DNA of 64,000 bases from Streptomyces roseolilacinus (lineage in GTDB: Bacteria > Actinomycetota > Actinomycetes > Streptomycetales > Streptomycetaceae), in assembly GCF_014649335.1 (NCBI RefSeq), contig NZ_BMSV01000003.1:62001-126000 (forward strand), read 5' to 3'. This document shows positions 52,873 to 61,498 of this stretch, in pieces. The translations under genes were made by a program, and so were the position numbers. The notes below the pieces were generated by a model that saw only the letters and a program-made list of their open reading frames with translations, ran no database searches and was not told the origin of the DNA. Within the stretch, counting starts at the first letter, position 1, and every line of letters starts with the position of its first letter.

Positions 52873-53169
52873 ATGGCTACGGACTACGACACCCCACGCA
52901 AGACCGATGACGACGTCGACCAGGACAGTCTCGAAGAGCTGAAGGCCCGGCGGAACGACAAGTCGACCTCCGCGGTCGACGTCGACGAGTTCGAGGCCGC
53001 CGAGGGCCTGGAGCTCCCGGGTGCCGACCTTTCCAACGAGGAGCTGGCCGTCCGCGTCCTGCCGAAGCAGGCGGACGAGTTCACGTGCATGAGCTGCTTC
53101 CTCGTGCACCACCGCAGCCAGCTGGCCCGGGAGAAGAACGGTCAGCCGATCTGCCGAGACTGCGACTGA
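52873..53169 (+). CDS. DUF4193 family zinc-ribbon protein
   Basis: 98 residues from ATG 52873, behind GGGGAGAGTGAC. N-terminal half acidic and disordered (DDVDQDSLEELKARRND); C-terminal half has the knuckles CMSC and CRDCD 20 residues apart, forming a probable zinc ribbon. Conserved in actinobacteria, unknown role; the family name rests on recognisable N-terminal MATDYDTPR and C-terminal ribbon. Followed at 13 bp by the next gene. Confidence 0.9.
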   Translation: MATDYDTPRKTDDDVDQDSLEELKARRNDKSTSAVDVDEFEAAEGLELPGADLSNEELAVRVLPKQADEFTCMSCFLVHHRSQLAREKNGQPICRDCD

Positions 53170-53182
53170 GGACCGGTCGGTC

Positions 53183-54094
53183 GTGGCAGGCGAAACCCCG
53201 TTCAGGAAGAGGCTCCGCTTCCCCGGGAAGCCCGAGGCCTCCAAGGGCGGCACGGGGTCGGCGGACGGCGCCCACGAGGCGCCGGCCGAGTCCTCCTCCC
53301 TCCTGCCCTCCCCCGACGCGCGTGACGACGAGCGGGGCCCCGCGGCCTCGCTCGAACCCGCGGGCGACGACGCCCGGCCGCGCCGGCCCCTGTCCGCGGC
53401 CGGTTCGCGCGGCGTGGACCTCGTCCGGCGGGGCGTGCGCAAGGGCGGTACGGGTGCCCGGGCCGGCCTGGCGTACCTGGCCGACCGGATCATCGAGACG
53501 GCCCCGCGCATTCCCGTACGGGACCTGGCCACCCTGCGCGGGCAGTTCCCGGGCCTGGGCCCCGAGCAACTCGCCGACAAGCTGGTCGCGGGCGCCGCGA
53601 AGGCCTCGGCCGCGGTGGGCGCCGGAGTCGGTGCCGCCGCCATGCTGCCCGTGCCCCCGGCGATGCCCGCCGAGCTGGCCGCCGAGGTCACCGGCGTCGC
53701 GGCCGTCGAGCTGAAGCTCATCGCCGAGCTCCACGAGGTCTACGGCCAGCGGCCGCCCGGCAACCTCAAGGAGCGCTCCACGGCCTACCTGACGGCCTGG
53801 ACGGAGGAGCGCGGCATCGACATCACCAAGCCCACCACCGTGAACGCGGCGCTGGGCGGCGGGATGAAGCGCCAACTGCGCCAGCAGATCATGAAGCGCA
53901 CCGTGCGGAACCTGCCGAACCTGCTGCCGTTCATGGTCGGCGCCACCGTCGGCGCCGTGATGAACCGCCGCGACACGAGGAAGCTCGCCGAGCAGGTCCG
54001 CGCCGACCTGCGCACCCGCCAGGTGCCCTGGGACGCCCTCCCCGAGCTGCCCCCGCTGGAGCAGCCGGAGAACCCCAAGGAGCTCGGCTCCTAG
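53183..54094 (+). CDS. Conserved hypothetical protein, EcsC-like helical region
   Basis: 303 residues from GTG 53183. Residues about 1-75 are disordered and charged. From about 90 on it is Ala/Gly-rich and helical (ARAGLAYLADRIIETAPRIP, SAAVGAGVGAAAMLPVPPAMPAELAAEVTGVAAVELKLIAELHEVYG), resembling the EcsC-family segment, and a hydrophobic stretch LPNLLPFMVGATVGAVMN near 255 could be membrane-inserted. No catalytic motif seen. Ends exactly at the left edge of the 164-bp inverted-repeat element. Assignment to EcsC-like is tentative. Confidence 0.78.
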   Translation: MAGETPFRKRLRFPGKPEASKGGTGSADGAHEAPAESSSLLPSPDARDDERGPAASLEPAGDDARPRRPLSAAGSRGVDLVRRGVRKGGTGARAGLAYLADRIIETAPRIPVRDLATLRGQFPGLGPEQLADKLVAGAAKASAAVGAGVGAAAMLPVPPAMPAELAAEVTGVAAVELKLIAELHEVYGQRPPGNLKERSTAYLTAWTEERGIDITKPTTVNAALGGGMKRQLRQQIMKRTVRNLPNLLPFMVGATVGAVMNRRDTRKLAEQVRADLRTRQVPWDALPELPPLEQPENPKELGS

Positions 54095-54097
54095 GTC

Positions 54098-54261
54098 GTG
54101 TCTTCGAAGTCTCGTCTGCCGGGCGACGCCTGGCACGCCCGCTCGCTGCGTTGTCGTCGGTCGCCAATGCTCCGCAGTGGCTCCCTCCTCCGCCTTGCGA
54201 TCGCACGCACCAGACGCCGCCCGGCCCGCCCTGCGGGCGAACGACGCCACTTCGAAGACAC
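54098..54261. mobile_element. 164-bp MITE-like element with 13-bp perfect terminal inverted repeats
   Basis: GTGTCTTCGAAGT (54098-54110) is the exact reverse complement of ACTTCGAAGACAC (54249-54261). Inside, a second, imperfect inverted pair (GCCGGGCGACGCCTGGCACG near 54118, and CGCACCAGACGCCGCCCGGC near 54206) allows almost the whole element to fold. No coding frame. It starts 4 bp after the stop of the upstream gene and ends 22 bp before the stop of the convergent DUF3093 gene. A 2-bp TC flanks both ends, a possible target duplication. It could be a MITE, a structured repeat, or a duplicated terminator. Confidence 0.68.
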
Positions 54262-54283
54262 TCCCCAGGCCCCCCGAAGGCCG

Positions 54284-54766
54284 CTAGCCGCCGACCACTG
54301 CCTCCCGCGCCTGCCGGATCGCCGCCGCCAACCCCTCGGGGTCGCGCGTCGACAGGTACACGTACGGCGTGGGGTCGGCCGGGTCGGTCACCTCGACGCG
54401 CACCGCGCCCGGGATGTAGCCGCGCAGCACCATGAACGCCCGCGGGTCCGCCTTGTACGTGCGCCAGGCCCGCGCCTCCTCGGCGTCCAGGACCTCCGGC
54501 TCGCCCAGCGCCTCCACCGGGATCCGCGCGTCCCCCGCGACCAGGGAGCCGGCCACCACCCGCACGCGCGCGGAGCCGTACGAGCTGACGCAGACCGCGG
54601 CGAGCGCCCCCGCGGTGATGACCCCGCCGAGCATCGGCACCACGCCCAGCGGCAGGGCCACCAGACCTCCGGACAGCCCCAGCAGCGCGGCGATCAGCCA
54701 CCACGCGCCGGGAGCGGTGAGTCGTTCGTCGTACTGCGGAGCCGAAGGGCGGTCGGAAGGCTGCAT
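54284..54766 (-). CDS. DUF3093 family membrane protein
   Basis: 160 residues from ATG 54766 (MQPSDRPSAPQYDERLTAP). Two membrane helices: APGAWWLIAALLGLSGGLVAL and VPMLGGVITAGALAAV (about 18-62). Then a soluble part: ARIPVEALGEPEVLDAEEARAWRTY, and YVYLSTRDPEGLAAAI close to the end, like a bacterial PH-domain core. Function unknown. It is divergent from the thioesterase gene with 58 bp between starts. Confidence 0.85.
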   Translation of the reverse strand: MQPSDRPSAPQYDERLTAPGAWWLIAALLGLSGGLVALPLGVVPMLGGVITAGALAAVCVSSYGSARVRVVAGSLVAGDARIPVEALGEPEVLDAEEARAWRTYKADPRAFMVLRGYIPGAVRVEVTDPADPTPYVYLSTRDPEGLAAAIRQAREAVVGG

Positions 54767-54810
54767 ACACCCAAGCTTGGCACGGTGACACCGCCGCCCC
54801 GCCGCGCGGG

Positions 54811-54816
54811 TAAGGT
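54811..54816 (+). promoter_or_regulatory. -10-like TAAGGT, 8 nt before the thioesterase GTG
   Basis: Predicts a leaderless transcript of the thioesterase-dut-DUF3710 operon. Confidence 0.45.
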
Positions 54817-54824
54817 CTGCGGCT

Positions 54825-55400
54825 GTGAGCACTGCACTGACGCCTCCCGCCGAGGCCCTACCGCCGGTACGCCACCCCGACGCGCCCGCCCCGGGCGAGC
54901 TCCTGGGTGCCCACTACGCGTACTGCTTCGGCTGCGGCGACGGCCAGCCCCACGGACTGCACCTGGAGGCCAGGGCCGGCGAGGGCGTGTCCGTCACCGC
55001 CGAGTTCACCGTCACCCCCGACCACCAGGGCGCCCCCGGCCTCGCCCACGGCGGCCTCCTCGCGACCGCGCTCGACGAGACGCTGGGCTCCCTCAACTGG
55101 CTGCTGCGGGTGATCGCCGTGACCGGCCGCCTGGAGACCGACTTCGTCCTCCCCGTCCCCGTCGGCACCGTCCTCCACCTGGAGGCCGAGGTCACCGCGG
55201 TCCACGGCCGGAAGATCTACTCCACGGCCACCGGCCGGATCGGCGGACCCGAGGGACCCGTCGCCGTCCGCGCCGACGCCCTCTTCATCGAGGTCAAGGT
55301 CGACCACTTCGTCGACAACGGCCGCCCGGAGGAGATCCAGGCTGCCATGGCCGATCCCGACCAGGTCCGGCGCGCCCGCGCCTTCGAGGTGAACCCCTGA
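54825..55400 (+). CDS. Hotdog-fold thioesterase (PaaI-like)
   Basis: 191 residues. Hotdog domain: AYCFGCGDGQPHGLHLEA, then PDHQGAPGLAHGGLLATALDETLGSL with the HGG-Asp/Glu active-site helix (about 80-95), ETDFVLPVPVGTVLHLEAEV. Likely hydrolyses an acyl-CoA thioester. TAAGGT (54811-54816) ends 8 nt before GTG 54825, fitting a leaderless mRNA. The dut gene overlaps the stop by 1 bp, so they form an operon, as in other Streptomyces. Confidence 0.92.
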   Translation: MSTALTPPAEALPPVRHPDAPAPGELLGAHYAYCFGCGDGQPHGLHLEARAGEGVSVTAEFTVTPDHQGAPGLAHGGLLATALDETLGSLNWLLRVIAVTGRLETDFVLPVPVGTVLHLEAEVTAVHGRKIYSTATGRIGGPEGPVAVRADALFIEVKVDHFVDNGRPEEIQAAMADPDQVRRARAFEVNP

Positions 55401-55912
55401 TGCGCACCCCCGTCGACGTGCTGATCCGCCGCCTGGACCCCGAGGTCCCCCTCCCGTCGTACGGGCACCCCGGCGACGCCGGGGCCGACCTCGTCACCAC
55501 CGAGGCCGCCGAACTCGCCCCCGGCGAGCGCGCGGTCCTCCCCACCGGGGTGTCGATCGCCCTCCCGGACGGGTACGCGGCCTTCGTACACCCGCGCTCC
55601 GGGCTGGCCGCCCGGCTGGGCGTCGGGATGGTGAATGCCCCGGGGACCGTCGATGCCGGGTACCGTGGAGAGATCAAGGTGATCGTGGTCAACCTGGATC
55701 CGCGCGAGAGCGTCCGGTTCGAACGGTTCGACCGGATCGCCCAACTGGTCGTTCAGCAGGTCGAGAAGGTCCGCTTCCACGAGGTGGCGGAGCTTCCCGG
55801 CTCGGCACGGGGCGAGGGGGGCTTCGGGTCCACGGGCGGGCACGCCGCCGTGGGCAGCTGGACGGGCGGGAATCCATACGCAGCGGTCGTAACCGACCGG
55901 GAAGGACAGTGA
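55400..55912 (+). CDS. dut: dUTP diphosphatase
   Basis: 170 residues from ATG 55400. Trimeric dUTPase motifs: HPGDAGADL (1), HPRSGLAARLGV (2), GTVDAGYRGEIKVI (3), RIAQLVVQ (4), and the C-terminal GEGGFGSTG (5) that closes the active site. Removes dUTP and yields dUMP. Precedes DUF3710 by 1 bp, so thioesterase-dut-DUF3710 is a single operon. Confidence 0.96.
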   Translation: MRTPVDVLIRRLDPEVPLPSYGHPGDAGADLVTTEAAELAPGERAVLPTGVSIALPDGYAAFVHPRSGLAARLGVGMVNAPGTVDAGYRGEIKVIVVNLDPRESVRFERFDRIAQLVVQQVEKVRFHEVAELPGSARGEGGFGSTGGHAAVGSWTGGNPYAAVVTDREGQ

Positions 55913-55913
55913 C

Positions 55914-56684
55914 GTGTTCGGACGTCGCAAGAAGGTCAGTGCCGCCGAGAACGCGGCGAGCGAGGCCGAGCAGGTCGTCGACGAGGTCGACACCGACGAG
56001 GTGGCGGAGGAGGACGGCCCCCGCCGTGTGAACCTTCCGCCGGCGCCCCGGCCGGACGGGCCGTGGGACGTCTCCGAGGTCTCCAGGCCCGAGGAGGGGC
56101 GCGTCGACCTGGGCGGCCTCTTCGTCCCCGGCGTCGAGGGCATGGAGCTGCGCGTCGAGGTCGCGGGCGACGCGATCGTCGCGGCCACGGTCGTCCTGCG
56201 GGACAGCGCGATCCAGCTCCAGGGGTTCGCCGCTCCCAAGAAGGAGGGCATCTGGGGCGAGGTCCGCGAGGAGATCGCCTCCGGCATCACCCAGCAGGGC
56301 GGCGTCATCGACGAGGTCGAGGGCCCCCTCGGCTGGGAGCTGCGCGCCCAGGTCCCGGTGCAGCTGCCGGACGGCACCGGCGGTGTCCAGCTGGTGCGGT
56401 TCGTCGGCGTCGACGGCCCCCGCTGGTTCCTGCGCGGTGTCATCTCCGGGCAGGGCGCCGTGCAGCCGGAGGCCGCCGGGCTGCTGGAGCAGATCTTCCG
56501 GGACACGGTCGTCGTGCGCGGCGAGGGCCCGATGGCCCCGCGCGACCCGATCGTCCTGAAGCTGCCGAGCGACGCGCAGATGGTCCCCGAGAGCGTCCAG
56601 ACCGAGGGGCAGCCCGCCGGTTCCCGCTTCTCCGGGGACATGGGACAGCTCCAGCGCGGTCCGGAGATCACCGAGATCCGCTGA
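55914..56684 (+). CDS. DUF3710 family protein
   Basis: 256 residues from GTG 55914. N-terminal 35 residues are an acidic, disordered tail. Core: RVDLGGLFVPGVEGMELRVEV, then strands and EGIWGEVREEIASGI, followed by RFVGVDGPRWFLRGVISGQGA and VVVRGEGPMAPRDPIVL. Conserved in actinobacteria after dut; function unknown. The kdpD gene starts 149 bp later. Confidence 0.88.
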   Translation: MFGRRKKVSAAENAASEAEQVVDEVDTDEVAEEDGPRRVNLPPAPRPDGPWDVSEVSRPEEGRVDLGGLFVPGVEGMELRVEVAGDAIVAATVVLRDSAIQLQGFAAPKKEGIWGEVREEIASGITQQGGVIDEVEGPLGWELRAQVPVQLPDGTGGVQLVRFVGVDGPRWFLRGVISGQGAVQPEAAGLLEQIFRDTVVVRGEGPMAPRDPIVLKLPSDAQMVPESVQTEGQPAGSRFSGDMGQLQRGPEITEIR

Positions 56685-56833
56685 CCGCGCCGTGAGGGGG
56701 CGGGCCACCGGGCGCAGGGTGCCGCGACCCTGCCAGGACCTCCCGGAACCACCGCCCCCGTCCGGTTTCGCCTCACCCCCGGCCGTAAGGTCGACACCGT
56801 ACGGGTGCACGGTGCCCGGAAGAGGATGAGGCG

Positions 56834-59419
56834 ATGGGACGCGGCAAGCTACGGATCTACCTCGGCGCGGCGCCGGGCGTCGGCAAGACGTACGCGATGC
56901 TGTCCGAGGCCCACCGCCGCGTCGAACGCGGCACCGACTGCGTCGTCGCCTTCGTCGAGCACCACTCCCGGCCCCGCACCGAGGCCCTGCTGGCCGGCCT
57001 GGAGCAGGTCCCCCGCCGGACCGTCGAGCACCGGGGCGCGGTCCTCACCGAGATGGACGTCGACGCCGTCCTGGACCGGCGCCCCGCCGTCGCCCTCGTC
57101 GACGAACTGGCCCACACCAACGCCCCCGGCTCCCGCAACACCAAGCGCTGGCAGGACGTCGAGGACCTGCTTGCCGCCGGGATCGACGTCGTCTCGACCG
57201 TCAACATCCAGCACCTGGAGTCCCTCGGCGACGTCGTCGAGGCCATCACCGGCGTACCGCAGCAGGAGACCGTCCCCGACGAGACGGTCCGCCGCGCCGA
57301 CCAGATCGAACTGGTCGACATGTCGCCCGAGGCGCTGCGCCGCCGCATGGCCCACGGCAACATCTACGCCCCGGACGAGGTCGACGCCGCCCTCTCCGAC
57401 TACTTCCGCCCCGGCAACCTCACCGCCCTGCGCGAGCTGGCCCTGCTGTGGACCGCCGACCGCGTCGACGAGTACCTCCAGCAGTACCGCAGGGACCACA
57501 GCGTCTCGACGATCTGGGGCTCCCGCGAACGCATCGTCGTCGGCCTGACCGGCGGCTGCGAGGGCCGCACCCTCATCCGCCGCGCCGCCCGGCTCGCGGA
57601 GAAGGGCGCGGGCGGCGAGGTCCTCGCCGTGTACGTGGCCCGCGGCGACGGGCTGACCTCCGCCTCCCCGAAGGAACTGGCCCTCCAGCGGACCCTCGTC
57701 GAGGACCTCGGCGGCACCTTCCACCACGTCATCGGCGACGACGTGCCCGCCGCGCTGCTGGAGTTCGCCCGCGCCCACAACGCCACGCAGATAGTCCTCG
57801 GCGCCAGCCGCCGCAAGAGCTGGCAGTACGTCTTCGGGCCCGGCGTCAGCGGAACCGTCGCCCGGGACTCCGGCCCCGACCTCGACGTCCACATCGTCAC
57901 CCACGACGCCGTCGGCCGCGGCCGCGGTCTGCCCACCGCCCGCCGGGCCCGCCTCGGACGCGCCCGCAGCGCCTGGGGCTGGGGCGTCGGCGTCCCCGGC
58001 CCGTGCCTGCTCACCTGGGTGGTCTCGGACCTCGGCGCGGGCGCCGGCCTCGGACCCGGCCTCGCCAACGACATGCTGTTCCTGACGCTCACCGTCGCGG
58101 CGGCCCTCCTCGGCGGCCTGTTCCCCGCCCTCGCCTCCGCCGCCGTGGGCTCCCTCCTGCTCAACTGGTACTTCACCCCGCCCACCCGCACCTGGACCAT
58201 CGCCGACCCGGAGAACATGGCGGCCATCGCCGTGTTCTTCGCGGTCGCCGCGTCCGTCGCCTCCGTCGTGGACGTCGCCACCCGCCGCACCCACCAGGCG
58301 GCGCGGCTGCGTGCCGAGTCGGAGATCCTCTCCTTCCTCGCCGGGAGCGTCCTGCGCGGCGACACCACCCTCGACGGGCTCCTCCAAGGTGTCCGCGAGA
58401 CCTTCGCCATGGAGTCCGTGGCGCTCCTGGAACGCCCCGACGACCGCGCCCCCTGGACCTGCGCCGCCCACGCCGGCCCCGGCCGGCCGCCGTCTCGCCC
58501 CGAGGACGCCGACGTCGACATGCCCGTCGGCGACCACCTCGCCCTCGCCCTGACCGGCCGCGTCCTGCCCGCCGAGGACCGCCGCGTCCTCGGCGCCTTC
58601 GCCGCGCAGGCCGCCGTCGTCCTCGACCGGCAGCGGCTCGTCGGCCAGGCGGAGGAGGCCCGCGGCCTCGCGGAGGGCAACAAGATCCGCACGGCGCTGC
58701 TGGCCGCCGTCTCCCACGACCTGCGCACCCCGCTCGCCGCGATCAAGGCGGCCGTCTCCTCCCTCCGCTCCGACGACGTCGAGTGGTCCGACGAGGACCG
58801 CGCCGACCTCCTCGAAGGCATCGAGGACGGCGCCGACCGCCTCGACCACCTCGTCGGCAACCTCCTCGACATGTCCCGCCTCCAGACCGGCACCGTCACC
58901 CCGCTGCTGCGCGTCACCGACCTCGACGAGGTCGTCCCGATGGCGCTCGGCGGCGTCCCCGAGGGCAGCGTCGACCTCGACGTCCCCGAGTCGCTGCCCA
59001 TGGTCGACGTCGACCGCGGCCTGCTCGAACGGGCCGTCGCCAACCTCGTCGAGAACGCCGTGAAGTACGCCCCCGCCCGCAGCCGCGTCCTGGTCTCCGC
59101 CAGCGCCCACGCCGACCGCGTCGAACTGCGCGTCATCGACCGCGGCCCGGGCGTCCCCGACGAGGCGAAGGAACGGATCTTCGCCCCCTTCCAGCGGTAC
59201 GGCGACGCCCCGCGCGGTGCCGGGGTCGGCCTCGGCCTCGCCGTCGCGCGCGGCTTCGCCGAGGCCATGCACGGCACCCTGACCGCCGAGGACACCCCCG
59301 GCGGCGGGCTCACCATGGTCCTCACCCTCCGCGCCGCGACAGCCCGTACCGCGGACGCCCGCACCGCCGGCCGCGATTCCGCAGGACCCCGCCCCCTACA
59401 GAAAGCAGGCCCCTCATGA
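56834..59419 (+). CDS. kdpD: Potassium sensor histidine kinase KdpD
   Basis: 861 residues. Order: KdpD N-terminal domain with Walker A-like GAAPGVGKTYAML (11-23) and DELAHTNAPGSRN, USP domain (about 235-360: ERIVVGLTGGCEG, NATQIVLGASRRKSWQ), four-helix DUF4118 membrane domain (about 390-490), GAF-like (500-600), HisKA with AAVSHDLRTPLAAIKA (His about 635) and HATPase (NLVENAVKYA, GAGVGLGLAVARG). It senses low K+ or ionic strength and phosphorylates KdpE. No kdpFABC lies in this window. ATG 56834 follows AAGAGGATGAGG; TAAGGT at 56786 may be its -10. kdpE overlaps its stop by 4 bp. Confidence 0.95.
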   Translation: MGRGKLRIYLGAAPGVGKTYAMLSEAHRRVERGTDCVVAFVEHHSRPRTEALLAGLEQVPRRTVEHRGAVLTEMDVDAVLDRRPAVALVDELAHTNAPGSRNTKRWQDVEDLLAAGIDVVSTVNIQHLESLGDVVEAITGVPQQETVPDETVRRADQIELVDMSPEALRRRMAHGNIYAPDEVDAALSDYFRPGNLTALRELALLWTADRVDEYLQQYRRDHSVSTIWGSRERIVVGLTGGCEGRTLIRRAARLAEKGAGGEVLAVYVARGDGLTSASPKELALQRTLVEDLGGTFHHVIGDDVPAALLEFARAHNATQIVLGASRRKSWQYVFGPGVSGTVARDSGPDLDVHIVTHDAVGRGRGLPTARRARLGRARSAWGWGVGVPGPCLLTWVVSDLGAGAGLGPGLANDMLFLTLTVAAALLGGLFPALASAAVGSLLLNWYFTPPTRTWTIADPENMAAIAVFFAVAASVASVVDVATRRTHQAARLRAESEILSFLAGSVLRGDTTLDGLLQGVRETFAMESVALLERPDDRAPWTCAAHAGPGRPPSRPEDADVDMPVGDHLALALTGRVLPAEDRRVLGAFAAQAAVVLDRQRLVGQAEEARGLAEGNKIRTALLAAVSHDLRTPLAAIKAAVSSLRSDDVEWSDEDRADLLEGIEDGADRLDHLVGNLLDMSRLQTGTVTPLLRVTDLDEVVPMALGGVPEGSVDLDVPESLPMVDVDRGLLERAVANLVENAVKYAPARSRVLVSASAHADRVELRVIDRGPGVPDEAKERIFAPFQRYGDAPRGAGVGLGLAVARGFAEAMHGTLTAEDTPGGGLTMVLTLRAATARTADARTAGRDSAGPRPLQKAGPS

Positions 59420-60099
59420 CGCGGGTGCTCGTGGTCGACGACGAGCCGCAGATCGTACGCGCCCTCGTGATCAGCCTGAAGGCACGCAAGTACGAGGTCG
59501 ACTCCGCCCCCGACGGGGCGACCGCCCTCGCCCTCGCCGCCCGCAGCCACCCCGACGTGGTCGTCCTCGACCTCGGGCTGCCCGACATGGACGGCGTCGA
59601 CGTCATCAGGGACCTGCGCGGCCGGACCCGCGCCCCCATCCTCGTGCTCTCCGCCCGCCACACCTCCGACGAGAAGGTCGAGGCCCTCGACGCCGGCGCC
59701 GACGACTACGTCACCAAGCCGTTCGGCATGGACGAGCTGCTGGCCCGGCTGCGGGCCGCCGTGCGCCGCGCCGAGCCGGTCGGCGGCGACGGGGACGCGG
59801 CCGTCGTGGAGACCGAGGGCTTCACCGTCGACCTCGCCGCGAAGAAGGTCAACCGGGGCGGCCGGGACGTCCGCCTCACCCCGACCGAGTGGCACCTGCT
59901 GGAGGTCCTGGTCCGCAACGGCGGCCGGCTCGTCGGGCAGAAGCAGCTCCTCCAGGAGGTCTGGGGCCCCTCGTACGGCACCGAGACGAACTACCTGCGG
60001 GTCTACATGGCGCAGCTGCGGCGCAAGCTGGAGGCCGACCCCTCGCACCCGAAGCACTTCATCACCGAGCCCGGCATGGGGTACCGGTTCGAGCGCTGA
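59416..60099 (+). CDS. kdpE: Response regulator KdpE
   Basis: 227 residues, start ATGA overlapping the kdpD stop. Receiver: VDDEPQ, phospho-Asp in VVVLDLGLPDMDG (about 52), LVLSAR, Lys in VTKPFG. OmpR-class winged helix: LTPTEWHLLEVLVRNGG, GTETNYLRVYMAQLRRKLE, EPGMGYRFER. Known to activate high-affinity potassium uptake genes. Target genes are not next to it here, so it must act elsewhere or on neighbours such as the TrkA/KimA genes. Confidence 0.95.
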   Translation: MTRVLVVDDEPQIVRALVISLKARKYEVDSAPDGATALALAARSHPDVVVLDLGLPDMDGVDVIRDLRGRTRAPILVLSARHTSDEKVEALDAGADDYVTKPFGMDELLARLRAAVRRAEPVGGDGDAAVVETEGFTVDLAAKKVNRGGRDVRLTPTEWHLLEVLVRNGGRLVGQKQLLQEVWGPSYGTETNYLRVYMAQLRRKLEADPSHPKHFITEPGMGYRFER

Positions 60100-60156
60100 C
60101 CTGCGGCGCACCGCACGGCGACGTGCCGGAACCGGGGCGCCGGCGGGACCTCCCGG

Positions 60157-60162
60157 TAGGCT
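60157..60162 (+). promoter_or_regulatory. -10-like TAGGCT, 6 nt before the OB-fold ATG
   Basis: Predicts a leaderless transcript. Confidence 0.5.
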
Positions 60163-60168
60163 TTCCGT

Positions 60169-60567
60169 ATGAGTGCTGCACCGCATACGGGGAAGTCCGG
60201 CGGCCGCTTCCGCCGCATGCTGGACCGCCTGTCCAGCTCGCAGGGCGAGCTGGAGTCCGAGGAGCTCCAGGAGGACGCGGAGGCGACGGGCTGCACCCGT
60301 ATCTCGGACTGCGGCGACCGCCAGATCGTCAAGGTGACTGGTACCTTGCGGACGGTCACCCTGCGTCCGCGGGCCGGAGTGCCGGCCCTGGAGGCCGAGC
60401 TCTTCGACGGCACGGCCCCGCTGGACGTGGTGTGGCTGGGACGGCGGTCCATCGTGGGCATCGAACCGGGGCGCCGGCTCATAGCCTCGGGGCGGATCTC
60501 CGTGAGCCAGGGGCGCAGAGTCCTCTTCAATCCGAAATACGAGCTCCGACCGCTCGGACAGGAGTAG
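60169..60567 (+). CDS. OB-fold nucleic-acid-binding protein
   Basis: 132 residues from ATG 60169. TAGGCT (60157-60162) ends 6 nt before it (leaderless candidate). A charged N-terminus is followed by an OB fold: RQIVKVTGTLRTVTLRPRAGVPALEAELFDGTAPLDVVWLGRR and EPGRRLIASGRISVSQGRRVLFNPKYEL. It is short and lacks a metal or catalytic site. The DUF3159 gene follows 3 bp later; the pair is conserved in actinobacteria. Confidence 0.9.
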   Translation: MSAAPHTGKSGGRFRRMLDRLSSSQGELESEELQEDAEATGCTRISDCGDRQIVKVTGTLRTVTLRPRAGVPALEAELFDGTAPLDVVWLGRRSIVGIEPGRRLIASGRISVSQGRRVLFNPKYELRPLGQE

Positions 60568-60570
60568 CCG

Positions 60571-61386
60571 GTGACGTCACTCGACAAGCCGACCACCGAC
60601 GAAGGCGGCCCCTGGGGGCCCGACGGCCACGGCACCGTCCCGGACGGCCCCGCCGGCCCCCGCGCCCAGGACGGCGCACCGGCCGGCCGGCACGCCCGGA
60701 CCGACCAGGACGCCCAGGCCGTCAAGGCCGTGACCGAGGCCGCGCTGTTCGACGCGTTCGGCGGGGTCCGCGGGATGGTGGAGACCGTCCTGCCCGGCCT
60801 CCTCTTCGTCACGATCTTCACCCTCAACAAGGACCTGCACGTCTCCGCCCTCGCCGCGCTCGGGGTGTCCCTGCTGCTCGTCGTCGTCCGGCTGGTCCGC
60901 CGCGACACCGTCAAGCACGCCTTCAGCGGCGTCTTCGGCGTCGCCTTCGGCGTCGTCTTCGCGATGATGACCGGCGAGGCCAAGGACTTCTACCTGCCCG
61001 GCATGCTCTACACGCTGGGCCTCGGCCTGGCGTACATCGTCACGACGCTGGCGGGCGTCCCGCTGATCGGGCTGGTCCTCGGCCCGGTCTTCAAGGAGAA
61101 CCTCTCCTGGCGCACCCGCAACCCCGGCCGCAAGAAGGCGTACGCCAAGGCCAGCTACGCCTGGGGCCTCATCCTGCTGGGCAAGTGCGCGATCCTCTTC
61201 CCCCTGTACTGGTGGGCCGACACCACCCAGCTCGGCTGGGTCCTCGTCGCGCTGAAGATCCCGCCGTTCCTGCTCGCCGTCTACCTGACGTGGGTGTTCC
61301 TCGCCAAGGCGCCGCCGCCGATCGACGTCTTCGCGGAGATGGAGGAGGCCGAGCGCGCCGAGAAGGAGCGCGAGGCCAGGGCCTGA
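60571..61386 (+). CDS. DUF3159 membrane protein
   Basis: 271 residues from GTG 60571. About 60 disordered residues precede roughly six membrane helices: GGVRGMVETVLPGLLFVTIFT, VSALAALGVSLLLVVVRLV, HAFSGVFGVAFGVVFAMMT, YTLGLGLAYIVTTLAGVPLI and further to LKIPPFLLAVYLTWVFL. An RTRNPGRKKAY-like loop is basic. Transport or channel role is not proven. Shares an operon with the OB-fold gene. Confidence 0.9.
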   Translation: MTSLDKPTTDEGGPWGPDGHGTVPDGPAGPRAQDGAPAGRHARTDQDAQAVKAVTEAALFDAFGGVRGMVETVLPGLLFVTIFTLNKDLHVSALAALGVSLLLVVVRLVRRDTVKHAFSGVFGVAFGVVFAMMTGEAKDFYLPGMLYTLGLGLAYIVTTLAGVPLIGLVLGPVFKENLSWRTRNPGRKKAYAKASYAWGLILLGKCAILFPLYWWADTTQLGWVLVALKIPPFLLAVYLTWVFLAKAPPPIDVFAEMEEAERAEKEREARA

Positions 61387-61405
61387 CACCCGGGCGCACA
61401 CGACG

Positions 61406-61437
61406 GGGGCCGGGGACCGCGATCGGTCCCCGGCCCC
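61406..61437. terminator. Bidirectional terminator between DUF3159 and TrkA genes
   Basis: Perfect 13-bp arms GGGGCCGGGGACC (61406-61418) and GGTCCCCGGCCCC (61425-61437), 6-nt loop, between convergent stops. Confidence 0.8.
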
Positions 61438-61498
61438 GTGCGTACCCGGCACGAGCGCCCGCGCGGGCCACCCGCGCCGGGCCCGCGGCGGCGTCGCG

